Counted from the stretch's first letter, positions 7,727-15,653 are shown. The stretch is DNA of 22,166 nucleotides from an uncultured Verrucomicrobia subdivision 3 bacterium (GCA_903861445.1 CAIOUK010000162.1:1-22166); one strand, 5' to 3'. Notes: generated by a model from the sequence alone, not told the origin. A program made the numbers and translations.

Positions 7727-8629
7727 TTACATCATTTTCAGCAACGTGTCCGCCATTTCGCTGGGTGTGACGGCGATGCCGATGCCCGCGTCCTTGAACG
7801 CCGCTATCTTGGCTGCCGCCGTGCCTTTGCCGCCGCTGACGATCGCGCCGGCGTGACCCATGCGGCGTCCCGGAGGAGCCGTGGAACCGGCGATGAATCC
7901 GGCGACGGGCTTTTTGCAATTTGCTTTGATCCATTCGGCGGCTTCTTCTTCCGCGCTGCCGCCGATTTCGCCGATCATGATGATGCCGGTGGTTTCCGGG
8001 TCGTCATTGAAAAGTTTGATCACATCGAGGTGCGATGTGCCGTTCACGGGATCGCCGCCAATGCCGACACAAGTTGATTGACCGACGCCGCGCGACGTGA
8101 GCTGCCAAACCGCTTCGTAGGTCAACGTGCCGCTGCGCGAGACGACGCCGATGTTGCCTTTCTTGTGAATGTAACCGGGCGCAATGCCGATACGGCAGCC
8201 GCCATGAGAATCTTTGCCTTCGCCGGGCGTCACGATGCCGGGGCAATTCGGGCCGATGAGGCGGGTCTTGGTGTTGCCCTGCATCGCGCGTTTCACGCGT
8301 ATCATGTCTCGCACCGGAATGCCTTCGGTGATGGCGACGACGAGATCCAGTCCTGCGTCCGCACCTTCGAGAATTGCATCGGCGGCAAACGGTGGCGGCA
8401 CGAATACCGCGCTGGCGGTCGCGCCGGTCTGTTTCATGGCCTCGGCGACGGTGTCGAAAATCGGCACCTTTTTGCCGCCGTGCTCGAAGAATTGTCCGCC
8501 TTTGCCGGGCGTGACGCCGGCGACGATTTGCGTGCCGTAATCAATCGAGAGCTGCGCGTGGCGCGCGCCGAAACTGCCGGTGATGCCTTGGACGAGAACT
8601 TTCGTGTTGGGTTTGACGAGAATAGACAT
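7727..8629 (-). CDS. sucD: Succinyl-CoA ligase, alpha subunit
   Basis: The alpha subunit (300 aa) of succinyl-CoA synthetase, which couples succinyl-CoA hydrolysis to ATP or GTP formation in the TCA cycle. The N-terminal CoA-binding Rossmann fold begins with VLVQGITGSFG (12-22) and continues with the GVTPGKGG segment. The phosphohistidine lies in GHAGAIVSGG at about residue 259, and LIGPNCPGI and GEIGGSAEE are standard blocks. The gene follows sucC with a 26-bp gap and ends at the intrinsic terminator, so sucC-sucD form a two-gene operon on the - strand. No clear Shine-Dalgarno precedes the ATG. Confidence 0.97.
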   Translation of the reverse strand: MSILVKPNTKVLVQGITGSFGARHAQLSIDYGTQIVAGVTPGKGGQFFEHGGKKVPIFDTVAEAMKQTGATASAVFVPPPFAADAILEGADAGLDLVVAITEGIPVRDMIRVKRAMQGNTKTRLIGPNCPGIVTPGEGKDSHGGCRIGIAPGYIHKKGNIGVVSRSGTLTYEAVWQLTSRGVGQSTCVGIGGDPVNGTSHLDVIKLFNDDPETTGIIMIGEIGGSAEEEAAEWIKANCKKPVAGFIAGSTAPPGRRMGHAGAIVSGGKGTAAAKIAAFKDAGIGIAVTPSEMADTLLKMM

Positions 8630-8655
8630 GAGAGAAATTCGTTTGGTTGCTTCGA

Positions 8656-9861
8656 TTATTTGCCAACGGCTTTTACAATTTTCTGTGCCGCGTCGGACAT
8701 GGTGTCGCCGTTGATGATGGCTACGCCGGATTCAGCCAAAGTTTTTTTGCCGGCGACGACGTTGTTGCCTTCGAGCCGGACGACGAGTGGGAGTTTGAGG
8801 CCCGTTTCCTTCACCGCCGCGACGATGCCGGTGGCGATGACGTTGCAATCCATGATGCCGCCAAAAATGTTCACGAGGATGCCCTTCACGTTCGGGTCGC
8901 TCAAAATGATTTTGAACGCCGCCGTCACCTGTTCCTTGCTCGCGCCGCCGCCGACATCGAGGAAGTTTGCGGGCATCGCGCCGAAATGCTGGACAATGTC
9001 CATCGTGGCCATCGCGAGACCGGCGCCGTTCACGAGGCAGGCGATGGAGCCGTCGAGCTTGATGTAATTGAGCGCGTATTTGCTGGCCTCGATTTCCAGC
9101 GGCGCTTCCTCGGCGAGATCGCGCATGGCCTGAATGTCGGGGTGGCGGTAAAGCGCGTTGTCATCGAGACCAATTTTCGCGTCCACCGCGATGAGCTTTT
9201 CCTTGCCATCTGGACCGACGCAGATGCAGAGCGGATTGATTTCCACCATCGCAGCGTCGCATTCCCACCACGTTTTATAAACTGCGCCGACGAGTTTCAC
9301 GGCCTGTTTAGCGAGGTCGCCGCTCAAGCCGAGCGCACTGGCGATTTTCCAGCCATTGAAATCCTTGAAGCCGATGAGCGGGTCAATGTGTTCCTTGACG
9401 ATTTTTTCGGGATGCTTTTCGGCGACCTCCTCGATGTCCACGCCGCCTTCGGTGCTGGCCATGATGAGCGGTTTGCTCACCGCGCGGTCGAGGAGAACGG
9501 CGAGGTAAAATTCTTTTTTGATGTCTTCGGCGGCAGCGACCAGAATTGTGCCGACCACGCGACCTTCGGCACCGGTCTGTTTGGTGACGAGCGTTTTGCC
9601 AAGCATGTTCTCGGCGGAAGTCACGCAATCCGCCGCAGTTTTGGCGAGCTTCACACCGCCTTGGAAACCGTGCTTGAACGTGCCCTTGCCACGTCCGCCG
9701 GCGTGGATCTGCGACTTGACGACAGCGAGCTTGTGGCCGGCGGCGAAGATTTTTTCGGCGGCATCTTTGGCTTCGGCGACGGTTTTGCACGCAGCACCGG
9801 CGGGGACGGCGACGCCGTATTGGGCGAGCAACTGCTTGGCTTGGTATTCGTGGATATTCAT
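8656..9861 (-). CDS. sucC: Succinyl-CoA ligase, beta subunit
   Basis: The nucleotide-binding beta subunit (401 aa) of succinyl-CoA synthetase. It begins MNIHEYQAKQLL, the normal family N-terminus, so I start at ATG 9861 rather than the in-frame ATG 30 bp upstream. An ATP-grasp fold is shown by HAGGRGKGTF (53-62), and the C-terminal half has VNIFGGIMDCNVIA, which forms part of the active site. GGRGKG is followed by a TFKHGFQ stretch instead of the more usual AGGVK, a subgroup feature. Whether it makes ATP or GTP cannot be told from the sequence alone. First gene of the sucCD operon; the promoter should lie in 9862-9979. Confidence 0.97.
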   Translation of the reverse strand: MNIHEYQAKQLLAQYGVAVPAGAACKTVAEAKDAAEKIFAAGHKLAVVKSQIHAGGRGKGTFKHGFQGGVKLAKTAADCVTSAENMLGKTLVTKQTGAEGRVVGTILVAAAEDIKKEFYLAVLLDRAVSKPLIMASTEGGVDIEEVAEKHPEKIVKEHIDPLIGFKDFNGWKIASALGLSGDLAKQAVKLVGAVYKTWWECDAAMVEINPLCICVGPDGKEKLIAVDAKIGLDDNALYRHPDIQAMRDLAEEAPLEIEASKYALNYIKLDGSIACLVNGAGLAMATMDIVQHFGAMPANFLDVGGGASKEQVTAAFKIILSDPNVKGILVNIFGGIMDCNVIATGIVAAVKETGLKLPLVVRLEGNNVVAGKKTLAESGVAIINGDTMSDAAQKIVKAVGK

Positions 9862-9979
9862 TTCAAAATTAAGCCCTGCATTAAAAACCATTGCCGCCGA
9901 AAATCAACTTCCAACTACGTCGCGTCAGGCGAAACAATTTGGCTCGCGTGGGGTTCCACTTCCTGACCACATTATCATC

Positions 9980-10738
9980 ATGAAACGTTGGGCCATACTC
10001 ACCGTCTTTCTTTACGCCGTCGCGCTGATGCTTCTCACCGTGCCGGTCATCCTCGTTGCCTTTGGCAACTGGGGAAGCAGTCACACTGCCATCAGTTTTC
10101 AGAAAGCCCTGTCCTGCTATACCGATTGGGGCTACTGGATTTGGCTGGCTATTTTATTGGCTGGGCAAGCCTTGCTGCTTCTCCTGCCCATCAATCTGTC
10201 CGAACGCCGCCTGCCCGCGCGCCGGCCTCTGAAAATCCCTGTCATCGTCACCGCCTTCTTTCTGACGAATCTTTTTATCGCTGGCATTGTTTCCATGGCG
10301 CTTGCCATCAAATTGGACGGAGTCTTCGCCGTCTTTAAGCTCTTCAGCCTTTCACCGGCCTATCTTCCTGAATCAAACAAGGATTTTGCCTCGGGCGAAT
10401 TTTGGGGTGCGATGCTGACCCTCCTTTGTTTTTGGATTATTTGGGGTGTCATCTTTCGGAGTTTTGCCAAGGCTGACGCGCCCGAAGTTTTGCTCCAACG
10501 GCTGACCCGCTGGCTGCTGCGCGGAAGCATTTTGGAACTCATCATCGCCGTGCCAAGCCACGTCATCGTTCGCCGCCGCGACGATTGCTGCGCGCCCGCC
10601 GGCACCTTTTGGGGGATTGCCACCGGCATTTCCGTAATGCTGCTTTGCTTTGGCCCCGGCGTTTACTTCCTGTTCGTGAAACGGATGCGCCAGCTTCAGC
10701 CAAAGAAAAATTCGGATGCTGGAAAAAGTAATTACTGA
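9980..10738 (+). CDS. Polytopic membrane protein of unknown function
   Basis: A 252-aa protein with about six predicted membrane segments (residues 5-28, 51-73, 86-110, 141-163, 180-196 and 212-235). Between the last two is a distinctive VIVRRRDDCCAPAG motif (about 195-208), followed by GPGVYFLF. The paired cysteines next to an arginine run look conserved and could bind a ligand or metal, but this is inference. The frame is open well upstream through antisense sucC; ATG at 9980 begins a normal membrane N-terminus. It is divergent from sucC (118-bp gap) and followed 58 bp later by an amidase gene. I do not recognise a named family. Confidence 0.75.
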   Translation: MKRWAILTVFLYAVALMLLTVPVILVAFGNWGSSHTAISFQKALSCYTDWGYWIWLAILLAGQALLLLLPINLSERRLPARRPLKIPVIVTAFFLTNLFIAGIVSMALAIKLDGVFAVFKLFSLSPAYLPESNKDFASGEFWGAMLTLLCFWIIWGVIFRSFAKADAPEVLLQRLTRWLLRGSILELIIAVPSHVIVRRRDDCCAPAGTFWGIATGISVMLLCFGPGVYFLFVKRMRQLQPKKNSDAGKSNY

Positions 10739-10796
10739 AGCGCCGCCCAAAATTTCCCCTTTAGCTTTGCACCTTGGCCCTTTAACTTGCGCGGCC

Positions 10797-11819
10797 ATGA
10801 AAGTCCGCTTTGCCCTGTTGCTCCTCGCCGTGTTTTGTGCGCGACCGGCGTGCGCGGCGTCCATCAACGGCCACAGTTACGCGCCGCTCGCGGACTGGGC
10901 GGTCGCGAAGGGTTTCCGCATCGCCGCGCGTCACAGCGATGAAATCACGCTCACCAATCGCACGGCGCGGCTGGTTTTTGAAAAGGATTCGCACACGGCG
11001 CAGATCAATGGCGTGAATGTGGCGCTGTCGTTCCCGGTGGCGGCGGATAAAGGACAATTTTCCATCGCGCAATTGGATTTGGCCAAGACGGTCGAACCGC
11101 TGGTTCTCCCGCCGCCGTTTTCCGGTAAAAAAATATTCACCATCGTCCTCGACCCCGGCCACGGCGGCAAAGATACGGGCAATCGCGTCGGCGGAAAATA
11201 TTTCGGCTACAGCGAAAAAACCTACACGCTGGCGCTGGCCAAAGAGTTGCGCGACCAGTTGAAAGCCGCCGGCTTCAACGTTCAGCTCACTCGCACCAAC
11301 GACACTTTTGTGGAACTGCCGGCGCGGCCTGATTTAGCCAACCGCAAGCACGCGGATTTGTTTGTCAGCCTGCATTTCAACGCCACGGAATCCGGCAAGG
11401 CGGAAGTGAGCGGGCCGGAGACGTATTGCATTACACCCGTTGGCGCGGCGTCGTCCAACGCGCAGGGCGAAGGCGCGAACGCCGGTGCGACGACCGCCAA
11501 TTTGTCCGAGAAAAAAAGTTTGCTGCTCGCCTATCAGGTGCAGCGGGCGTTGGTGAAAAATCTTGGCGTGGCCGACCGCAGCGTCCGGCGCGCGCGGTTT
11601 GCCGTCCTGCGCGACGCCGAGATGCCGGCGATTCTGGTGGAGAGCGGCTACATGACGCATCCGGTCGAAGGCAAAAAGATTTTTGATGCCAGCTATCGCA
11701 AACAAATCGCGTCAGCGATTGTGAAGGGCGTTTTGAATTACCAGAAACTGACTGCGCCGCCGGGAGAACTGCCCGCTGGTTCGACGAACAAGGTTTCCAG
11801 CACAAGAAAAACGAAGTGA
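10797..11819 (+). CDS. Secreted N-acetylmuramoyl-L-alanine amidase (Amidase_3)
   Basis: A 340-aa zinc amidase that cuts the bond between N-acetylmuramic acid and L-alanine in peptidoglycan, as AmiA/B/C and CwlB do. A signal peptide (MKVRFALLLLAVFCARPACA) justifies the start at 10797; the frame is open to 10716, but that would bury the signal. Residues 22-100 resemble a small copper-amine-oxidase-N-like domain. The catalytic domain starts near 112: H122 (DPGHGG), E140 (GYSEKT), H193 (SLHFNA) and E282 (LVESGYM) are the expected zinc ligands and catalytic glutamate. An extra Ala/Gly-rich segment (about 215-237) interrupts the domain. The tail (320-340) is Pro/Thr/Lys-rich. It probably acts in the periplasm during cell separation. 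Confidence 0.92.
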   Translation: MKVRFALLLLAVFCARPACAASINGHSYAPLADWAVAKGFRIAARHSDEITLTNRTARLVFEKDSHTAQINGVNVALSFPVAADKGQFSIAQLDLAKTVEPLVLPPPFSGKKIFTIVLDPGHGGKDTGNRVGGKYFGYSEKTYTLALAKELRDQLKAAGFNVQLTRTNDTFVELPARPDLANRKHADLFVSLHFNATESGKAEVSGPETYCITPVGAASSNAQGEGANAGATTANLSEKKSLLLAYQVQRALVKNLGVADRSVRRARFAVLRDAEMPAILVESGYMTHPVEGKKIFDASYRKQIASAIVKGVLNYQKLTAPPGELPAGSTNKVSSTRKTK

Positions 11820-11833
11820 GCTTTCATAATCTC

Positions 11834-11891
11834 AATCCTAATCGTAATCTTAATCGGTTTCGGGATGACGATTACGAGTAAGATTAGGATT
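11834..11891. repeat. Intergenic inverted repeat before the PduO gene
   Basis: Outer arms AATCCTAATC (11834-11843) and GATTAGGATT (11882-11891) are perfect complements, and an inner pair TCGTAATC/GATTACGA (11842-11849, 11870-11877) continues the symmetry. Both arms are built from TAATC-type units. The hairpin ends 5 nt before the ATG at 11897, and AGGA in its right arm lies 7 nt from that ATG, so the arm itself appears to supply the ribosome-binding site. Confidence 0.85.
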
Positions 11892-11896
11892 TAAAT

Positions 11897-12436
11897 ATGA
11901 GCATTGCCACCAAAACCGGCGACAACGGCACGACGGCCTTGATGTATGGCCGGCGCGTGCCGAAGAATCATTCGCGCGTGGAAGCCTACGGCACGGTGGA
12001 TGAATTGAACGCCGCACTCGGTCTCGCGCGCGCGACGGCGGAATCGGATTTTGTGCGCGACCATTTGCTGGCGATTCAAAAAGATTTGGTGACGCTGATG
12101 GGCGAACTGGCGGTGGTGAACGAGGATTTGGAACGCTACGTCAAAGGCGGCTACTCGCTCGTCACGCCGGTGATGACGGCCAAGCTCGATGCGTTGGTGA
12201 AGGAAATTGAGGCGCAAAAAATTTCCTTCAACGGCTGGGCGACGCCGGGGGCGACGCAAAATTCCGCCGCGCTGGACGTGGCACGCACCGTTTGCCGCCG
12301 CGCGGAACGGCGCGTGTGCGATTTGCAGACCGCCGGTGAAATGAAGAACGACGAGATTATTATTTTCCTGAACCGGCTGTCGGATTTGCTCTGGCTCTTC
12401 GCGCGCTGGGTGGAAACGCAGGCGGCGGTTCGCTAA
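11897..12436 (+). CDS. Cob(I)alamin adenosyltransferase, PduO type
   Basis: ATP:cob(I)alamin adenosyltransferase (179 aa), which makes adenosylcobalamin from reduced cobalamin. Diagnostic segments are TKTGDNGTTALMYGRRVPK at the N-terminus (ATP binding), AYGTVDELNAALGLAR (30-45), and the C-terminal CRRAERRV and NRLSDLLWLFARW blocks. It is a five-helix-bundle protein of normal length for a single-domain PduO. It lies directly after the amidase with a hairpin in the 77-nt gap. No cobalamin-dependent enzyme or B12 riboswitch is visible nearby. Its 3' flank carries the integron-like cassette. Confidence 0.94.
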   Translation: MSIATKTGDNGTTALMYGRRVPKNHSRVEAYGTVDELNAALGLARATAESDFVRDHLLAIQKDLVTLMGELAVVNEDLERYVKGGYSLVTPVMTAKLDALVKEIEAQKISFNGWATPGATQNSAALDVARTVCRRAERRVCDLQTAGEMKNDEIIIFLNRLSDLLWLFARWVETQAAVR

Positions 12437-12470
12437 AACGTAATGGTCAAGATGGGAACAACCTCTTTAT

Positions 12471-12492
12471 GCAGCCTGTCTAGTTGTTAGGC
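12471..12492 (-). repeat. Half attC-like site at the 3' end of the cassette gene
   Basis: Read on the - strand this begins GCCTAACA, the R''-like box, and ends GGCTGC, the L''-like box. The TAA stop of the cassette gene lies inside GCCTAAC, as is common in integron cassettes. I cannot find the matching second half in the 35 nt between it and the PduO stop; it may be degraded or truncated. Confidence 0.5.
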
Positions 12493-12789
12493 GACTGGGT
12501 CATCTTTTTGAATTGGTGTAAGCCGAACAAACCACCACCGCAGAGCTGAGTCAACAATGGTGACAGTAAAAACTAACACAGCCAATGCCAGCCACCTCTG
12601 ATGCAAAGGCCAAAACAATCCGAAAATGGCACAACCAATACCAGCGCAGAGCGCACCAATAACTGATGAGTTCCCATCATTGAGGCGCGAACACTGGCCG
12701 CAACGCCGACAATGATAGGTGGCGAATCGACCCCATACGAGAAACCAAAGGAATCTCGCTGGCGCTTTGCAATGTGGACATCTGCACAT
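12487..12789 (-). CDS. Small zinc-ribbon protein with two membrane segments
   Basis: A 100-aa protein of unknown function. The N-terminus has C4-x2-C7 and C27-x2-C30, a likely zinc ribbon (CPHC and CRRCGQC), and the rest has two hydrophobic segments, about 43-62 and 66-86. The tail is short and charged. The start ATG is at 12789, 14 nt inside the GTTAGGC box; the TAA stop overlaps the opposite box. It is transcribed against the PduO gene and has lower GC than its neighbours, both consistent with a captured cassette. No promoter is obvious, so expression may depend on chance promoters. Confidence 0.7.
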   Translation of the reverse strand: MCRCPHCKAPARFLWFLVWGRFATYHCRRCGQCSRLNDGNSSVIGALCAGIGCAIFGLFWPLHQRWLALAVLVFTVTIVDSALRWWFVRLTPIQKDDPVA

Positions 12790-12803
12790 AAAGGTGTGAA
12801 GCC

Positions 12804-12848
12804 GCCTAACAGTAAGTTAGCTGCAAAATTTGCAGCCTAGTTGGTTTC
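12804..12848 (-). repeat. attC-like site at the 5' end of the cassette gene
   Basis: On the - strand it ends in GTTAGGC (R'), preceded by GCAGC (L') and, across a short AT loop, GGCTGC (L''); the central palindrome GCTGCAAAATTTGCAGC is at 12820-12836. The far R'' box is degenerate (around CCAACTAG). The two halves pair as expected for an attC hairpin, apart from that box. Confidence 0.45.
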
Positions 12849-12950
12849 ATAAAAAATCCTATTCTGGACATGAGGCTCTGTCCACCATGTTTTTATTTGT
12901 GAAATGCGCTTTGAATCCGCAGCCGCAAAGACAGCGGGCATCAGATAATT

Positions 12951-13676
12951 TTAGTTTTTGGCGGCAGACTGCGCGGCTTCAACTTCAGTCTTCACCTCGG
13001 CCAGTGCTTTTTTAAAGGCGGTGTTTTTCTTGAACTCGCGCACGATGGCCTGCGCCAGCACGCGTCCGGCGTAAATATCCGTCGGGTAATGCCGCGCAAT
13101 CTGCACGCGGTGCCAGCCCATCAAACGGGCGTGGGCGAGCAGCGCATCGCGCTTCTCCGGCAGCAATTCCGCCAGCACCAGCGCGAACACCATGTTTTCG
13201 GTGGAGTGGCCGCTGGGATAGCTGAAGTTTTTTTCCAGTTCGCCGACGGCGAGATTCGTATCCACCATGAACGGCCGGGGCCGATGGAAATAATCTTTGC
13301 CGAGGGCGGTCACCGTGCGGGCGTCGGCCTGCACTTTTTTGAAAAAGGCCGTGGTGCGCGGCAGGTTGGTGGCGTTGAAAAATTTGCCGATGACGCCGGT
13401 GAAATTATAAACGGAAAAGTATCGCTCTGAATTGGCGGCGGCGACTTCATTGCTGGCGGCGGCGGAAACCACGCGGCGGACAGTGTCGAGGTCGGCGGCT
13501 TGTTCCGGTGAATCCGGCAGCGGCGGCGGTGCGAGCAGGGTGGTGACGTCAGGCGATCCGAGCGGGAGATAATGGAGCACTGCGTCTTTGGCAGAGGTCG
13601 CAACGCTGGTGACCGCGAAAAGCGCGGCGGCAATTAACGGACGCAAGTGTCGGGCAGAAACGATTGAGAATTTCAT
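12951..13676 (-). CDS. Secreted class A-like acid phosphatase (PAP2 superfamily)
   Basis: A 241-aa phosphatase with an N-terminal signal peptide (cleavage near ATSA-KD, about residue 29). The three phosphatase motifs are present: KX6RP as K127 to R134-P135, PSGH at 154-157 (catalytic H157), and HRX5HX3D at 189-200 (R190, H196 nucleophile, D200), with His in place of the usual Ser in SRX5HX3D. It resembles the PhoN/PhoC periplasmic non-specific acid phosphatases that release phosphate from organic phosphomonoesters; substrate is inferred from the family. It stands alone, with a dyad symmetry 58 bp upstream of its start that may be a promoter-linked operator. The C-terminus ends in a Lys/Ala-rich helix. 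Confidence 0.88.
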   Translation of the reverse strand: MKFSIVSARHLRPLIAAALFAVTSVATSAKDAVLHYLPLGSPDVTTLLAPPPLPDSPEQAADLDTVRRVVSAAASNEVAAANSERYFSVYNFTGVIGKFFNATNLPRTTAFFKKVQADARTVTALGKDYFHRPRPFMVDTNLAVGELEKNFSYPSGHSTENMVFALVLAELLPEKRDALLAHARLMGWHRVQIARHYPTDIYAGRVLAQAIVREFKKNTAFKKALAEVKTEVEAAQSAAKN

Positions 13677-13734
13677 GGGCGCAGGTTAAAGACTGTGGCC
13701 GGAGCTGTCCATTCTCTCTTCTTTTTTAGTCATA

Positions 13735-13752
13735 TTGGACAAAATTGTTCAA
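13735..13752. promoter_or_regulatory. Dyad symmetry upstream of the phosphatase gene
   Basis: TTGGACAA-AA-TTGTTCAA is an 8-2-8 dyad with one mismatch, in the only non-coding gap (13677-13769) upstream of the phosphatase. It is a possible repressor or activator operator, placed about where a promoter would lie. I see no matching named operator. Confidence 0.35.
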
Positions 13753-13769
13753 ATTTACTGGCAAAGTCC

Positions 13770-14483
13770 TTATTTTCGCTTGGAAAACACGGTGAATAAC
13801 TCGCCCTCAAACCCACTAATAGACCGAATTTGGAAATCTTCTGCATCCGCCAGGCGGGCAGCGCCGAATCCATCGGAAATCGTCGGGGCGGAGCAGCCGC
13901 CGAAGATTTTTGGGCAGATGGTCAGGTTGATTTCGTCCACCAAACCAGCGCGGAACAGCGCATCGTTCAATTCTCCGCCGCCTTCGCATAAAAGCCGTTT
14001 CACGCCAAATTGTTTTCGTAGCCACCGGAGCGCGGTGCGAAAATTGATTTCAGTTTGGCCGCAGATTTTTATTTCGTCGGCAAGTTGGTGGAGTTGCGCC
14101 AGCTTTTTGACCGAGGCGCGTTGGGTGGTCAAAATGATGATGGGCGAAAACCGTTTCTGAAAAATCTTCGCCGCCGGATCAATCGTGCCGCTGCCGCTGA
14201 CAATGACGCGCAAAGGAAATTCCGCCAGTCCGTTTTTCAGCCGCAGCTTGCGGAATTTCTCGCCGCCGTTGCCGAGTGTGGCGTTGGAAATTTCCACCGT
14301 CCGCGCGCCGCACATCACCGCGTCAGCCGTGGCCCGCAATTCGTAAAGATCCGCCAAGTCGCGTTTGCTGCCGAATGAGTGCACCGCGCGGTTCGCCGTC
14401 GCGATCTTTCCGTCCGCCGTCATCGCCATGTTGATGAAGACGAAGGGCAGGTTTGACTTTTTAGTTTTTGGTTTTGAATTCAC
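13770..14483 (-). CDS. Stand-alone RibD C-terminal (reductase) domain protein
   Basis: A 237-aa protein of the RibD_C/dihydrofolate-reductase-like fold, which in riboflavin synthesis reduces the ribosylamino-pyrimidine intermediate with NADPH. Visible blocks are INMAMTADGKIA (17-28), RATADAVMCGARTV (50-63), LLCEGGGELNDALF (164-177) and DEINLTICPKIFGG (183-196). It lacks the N-terminal deaminase domain of full RibD, so it could be the archaeal/fungal-type reductase or another pyrimidine/pterin reductase. The start is GTG at 14483, overlapping the queA stop as GTGA; a later ATG at 14429 is possible but would cut the first strand. It is translationally coupled to queA. Confidence 0.82.
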   Translation of the reverse strand: MNSKPKTKKSNLPFVFINMAMTADGKIATANRAVHSFGSKRDLADLYELRATADAVMCGARTVEISNATLGNGGEKFRKLRLKNGLAEFPLRVIVSGSGTIDPAAKIFQKRFSPIIILTTQRASVKKLAQLHQLADEIKICGQTEINFRTALRWLRKQFGVKRLLCEGGGELNDALFRAGLVDEINLTICPKIFGGCSAPTISDGFGAARLADAEDFQIRSISGFEGELFTVFSKRK

Positions 14484-15553
14484 AGGATCAGCATCGCATC
14501 GCCGTAGCTGAAGAATCGGTATTGCTCGCGAATGGCTTCCGCGTAAGTTTGCAAAATCAACTCGCGTCCGCGCGTCTTTTCACCCGGCGCGGCGAACGCG
14601 CTGACCAGCATCAGCAGGGTGGACTCCGGCAAGTGAAAGTTCGTCAGCAGCGCGTCCACGATTTGAAACGGTGCCGGCGGAAAAATAAAGATGTCGGTTT
14701 TTCCCTTATAAACATTGAGTGTTCCAGCGTTCAGCCACGCGACGCTTTCGAGCGTGCGCGTCGCCGTGGTGCCGACAGCGATGACGCGGTGGCCGGACTT
14801 TTTTGCGGCGCTGATCGCTAAAATGGTTTCTTCGCCGACCTCAAAATATTCGCTGTGCATCTTATGTTCGGCGATGTTTTCCACTTTCACCGGCAGAAAA
14901 GTTCCCGCGCCGATATGCAACGTGACGAAGCAAATTTTCACGCCGAGCGCGCGGATTTTGTCGAGCAGTTCCGGCGTGAAGTGCAGGCCGGCGGTCGGCG
15001 CGGCGACGGAACCGGCGGCTTGCGCGAAAACGGTCTGGTAGCGTTCCTTGTCCTCGGCTTTTTCGGCGGCGCCCGCGATGTAAGGCGGCAGCGGCATTTC
15101 GCCCAGTTTGTCAAGTTCGCCGAAAAGATTTTCGGTGCCGGAAAATTGCAAACGCCGGTGGCCTTCGTCGTTCACAGCGGTGACCGTTGCAAAAATATTC
15201 GTCCGCGCGCCATTTTTTTCTTGCAATCGGATTTGTGTCCCGATTTTGGCGCGTTTGCCGGGTCGCAGCATCGCCCACCAGTCGTTCGGCGCATTTTCCT
15301 CGAGCAGCAAAATTTCAAATTTTCCGCCGGTTCTTTCATTTGTGCCGTGCAGCCGCGCGGGAATGACGCGCGAGTTATTCAGCACCAAAACATCGCCGGG
15401 TTTCAGGAATTCCAGCAGGTCGGGAAACTGCCGATGCGCGATTTTCGCGCTTTTCCGCTCCAAAACCAGCAACCGCGCGCCGTCGCGGCGCGCGGCGGGT
15501 TGCTGCGCAATCAATTCCGGCGGCAAATCAAAATGAAAATCAGCGGTTCGCAC
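14480..15553 (-). CDS. queA: tRNA preQ1(34) S-adenosylmethionine ribosyltransferase-isomerase
   Basis: QueA (357 aa from GTG 15553) transfers and isomerises the ribosyl part of SAM to preQ1 in tRNA, giving epoxyqueuosine. Family blocks are FDLPPELIAQQPA near the N-terminus, VLVLNNSRVIPARL, the AAPTAGLHFT motif (about 211-220), THIGAGTF-like LHIGAGTF, HSEYFEVG, AVGTTATRTLES and TNFHLPESTLLMLVSAF. I choose GTG 15553 because QueA normally begins a few residues before the DFDFDLP block; the frame is open to 15646, and a TTG one codon earlier is also possible. It diverges from mraZ across 179 bp, and its stop overlaps the RibD-like start. Confidence 0.95.
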   Translation of the reverse strand: MRTADFHFDLPPELIAQQPAARRDGARLLVLERKSAKIAHRQFPDLLEFLKPGDVLVLNNSRVIPARLHGTNERTGGKFEILLLEENAPNDWWAMLRPGKRAKIGTQIRLQEKNGARTNIFATVTAVNDEGHRRLQFSGTENLFGELDKLGEMPLPPYIAGAAEKAEDKERYQTVFAQAAGSVAAPTAGLHFTPELLDKIRALGVKICFVTLHIGAGTFLPVKVENIAEHKMHSEYFEVGEETILAISAAKKSGHRVIAVGTTATRTLESVAWLNAGTLNVYKGKTDIFIFPPAPFQIVDALLTNFHLPESTLLMLVSAFAAPGEKTRGRELILQTYAEAIREQYRFFSYGDAMLIL

Positions 15554-15653
15554 CAAGCGAGCGTAATGGAGCGGGGCGGGGGCTGACAATTCGCATCGTC
15601 GGCAAATTGTGAATAACTTTTGAATAAATAACGGTTTCGGAGCCATAAAACCG

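Larger units (their letters stand above)
12471..12848. mobile_element. Candidate lone integron gene cassette
   Basis: A single short - strand gene lies between inverted GTTAGGC (12486-12492) and GCCTAAC (12804-12810) boxes. Each box is extended to an inner GCAGC/GCTGC box, forming an imperfect inverted pair (12471-12492 against 12804-12824) with one extra base in one arm near the inner box, as in attC sites. GC falls to 58/120 inside (12541-12660), against 78/120 in the flank (12241-12360). There is no integrase gene in the window. The 3' attC (nearest the PduO stop) has only one recognisable half. A small transposable element with terminal inverted repeats is an alternative. Confidence 0.55.

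Noticed and set aside
8647..9966. A 439-codon + strand frame over sucC
   Set aside because: It mirrors sucC on the opposite strand, and the product is compositionally odd with no family resemblance.
11834..11896. A cobalamin riboswitch before the PduO gene
   Set aside because: The gap is only 77 nt, far shorter than a B12 riboswitch, and I see no B12-box-like conserved core.
12471..12848. An insertion sequence with terminal repeats
   Set aside because: There is no transposase and I see no target-site duplication; the GTTAGGC/GCCTAAC boxes fit a cassette better, though a non-autonomous element is not fully excluded.
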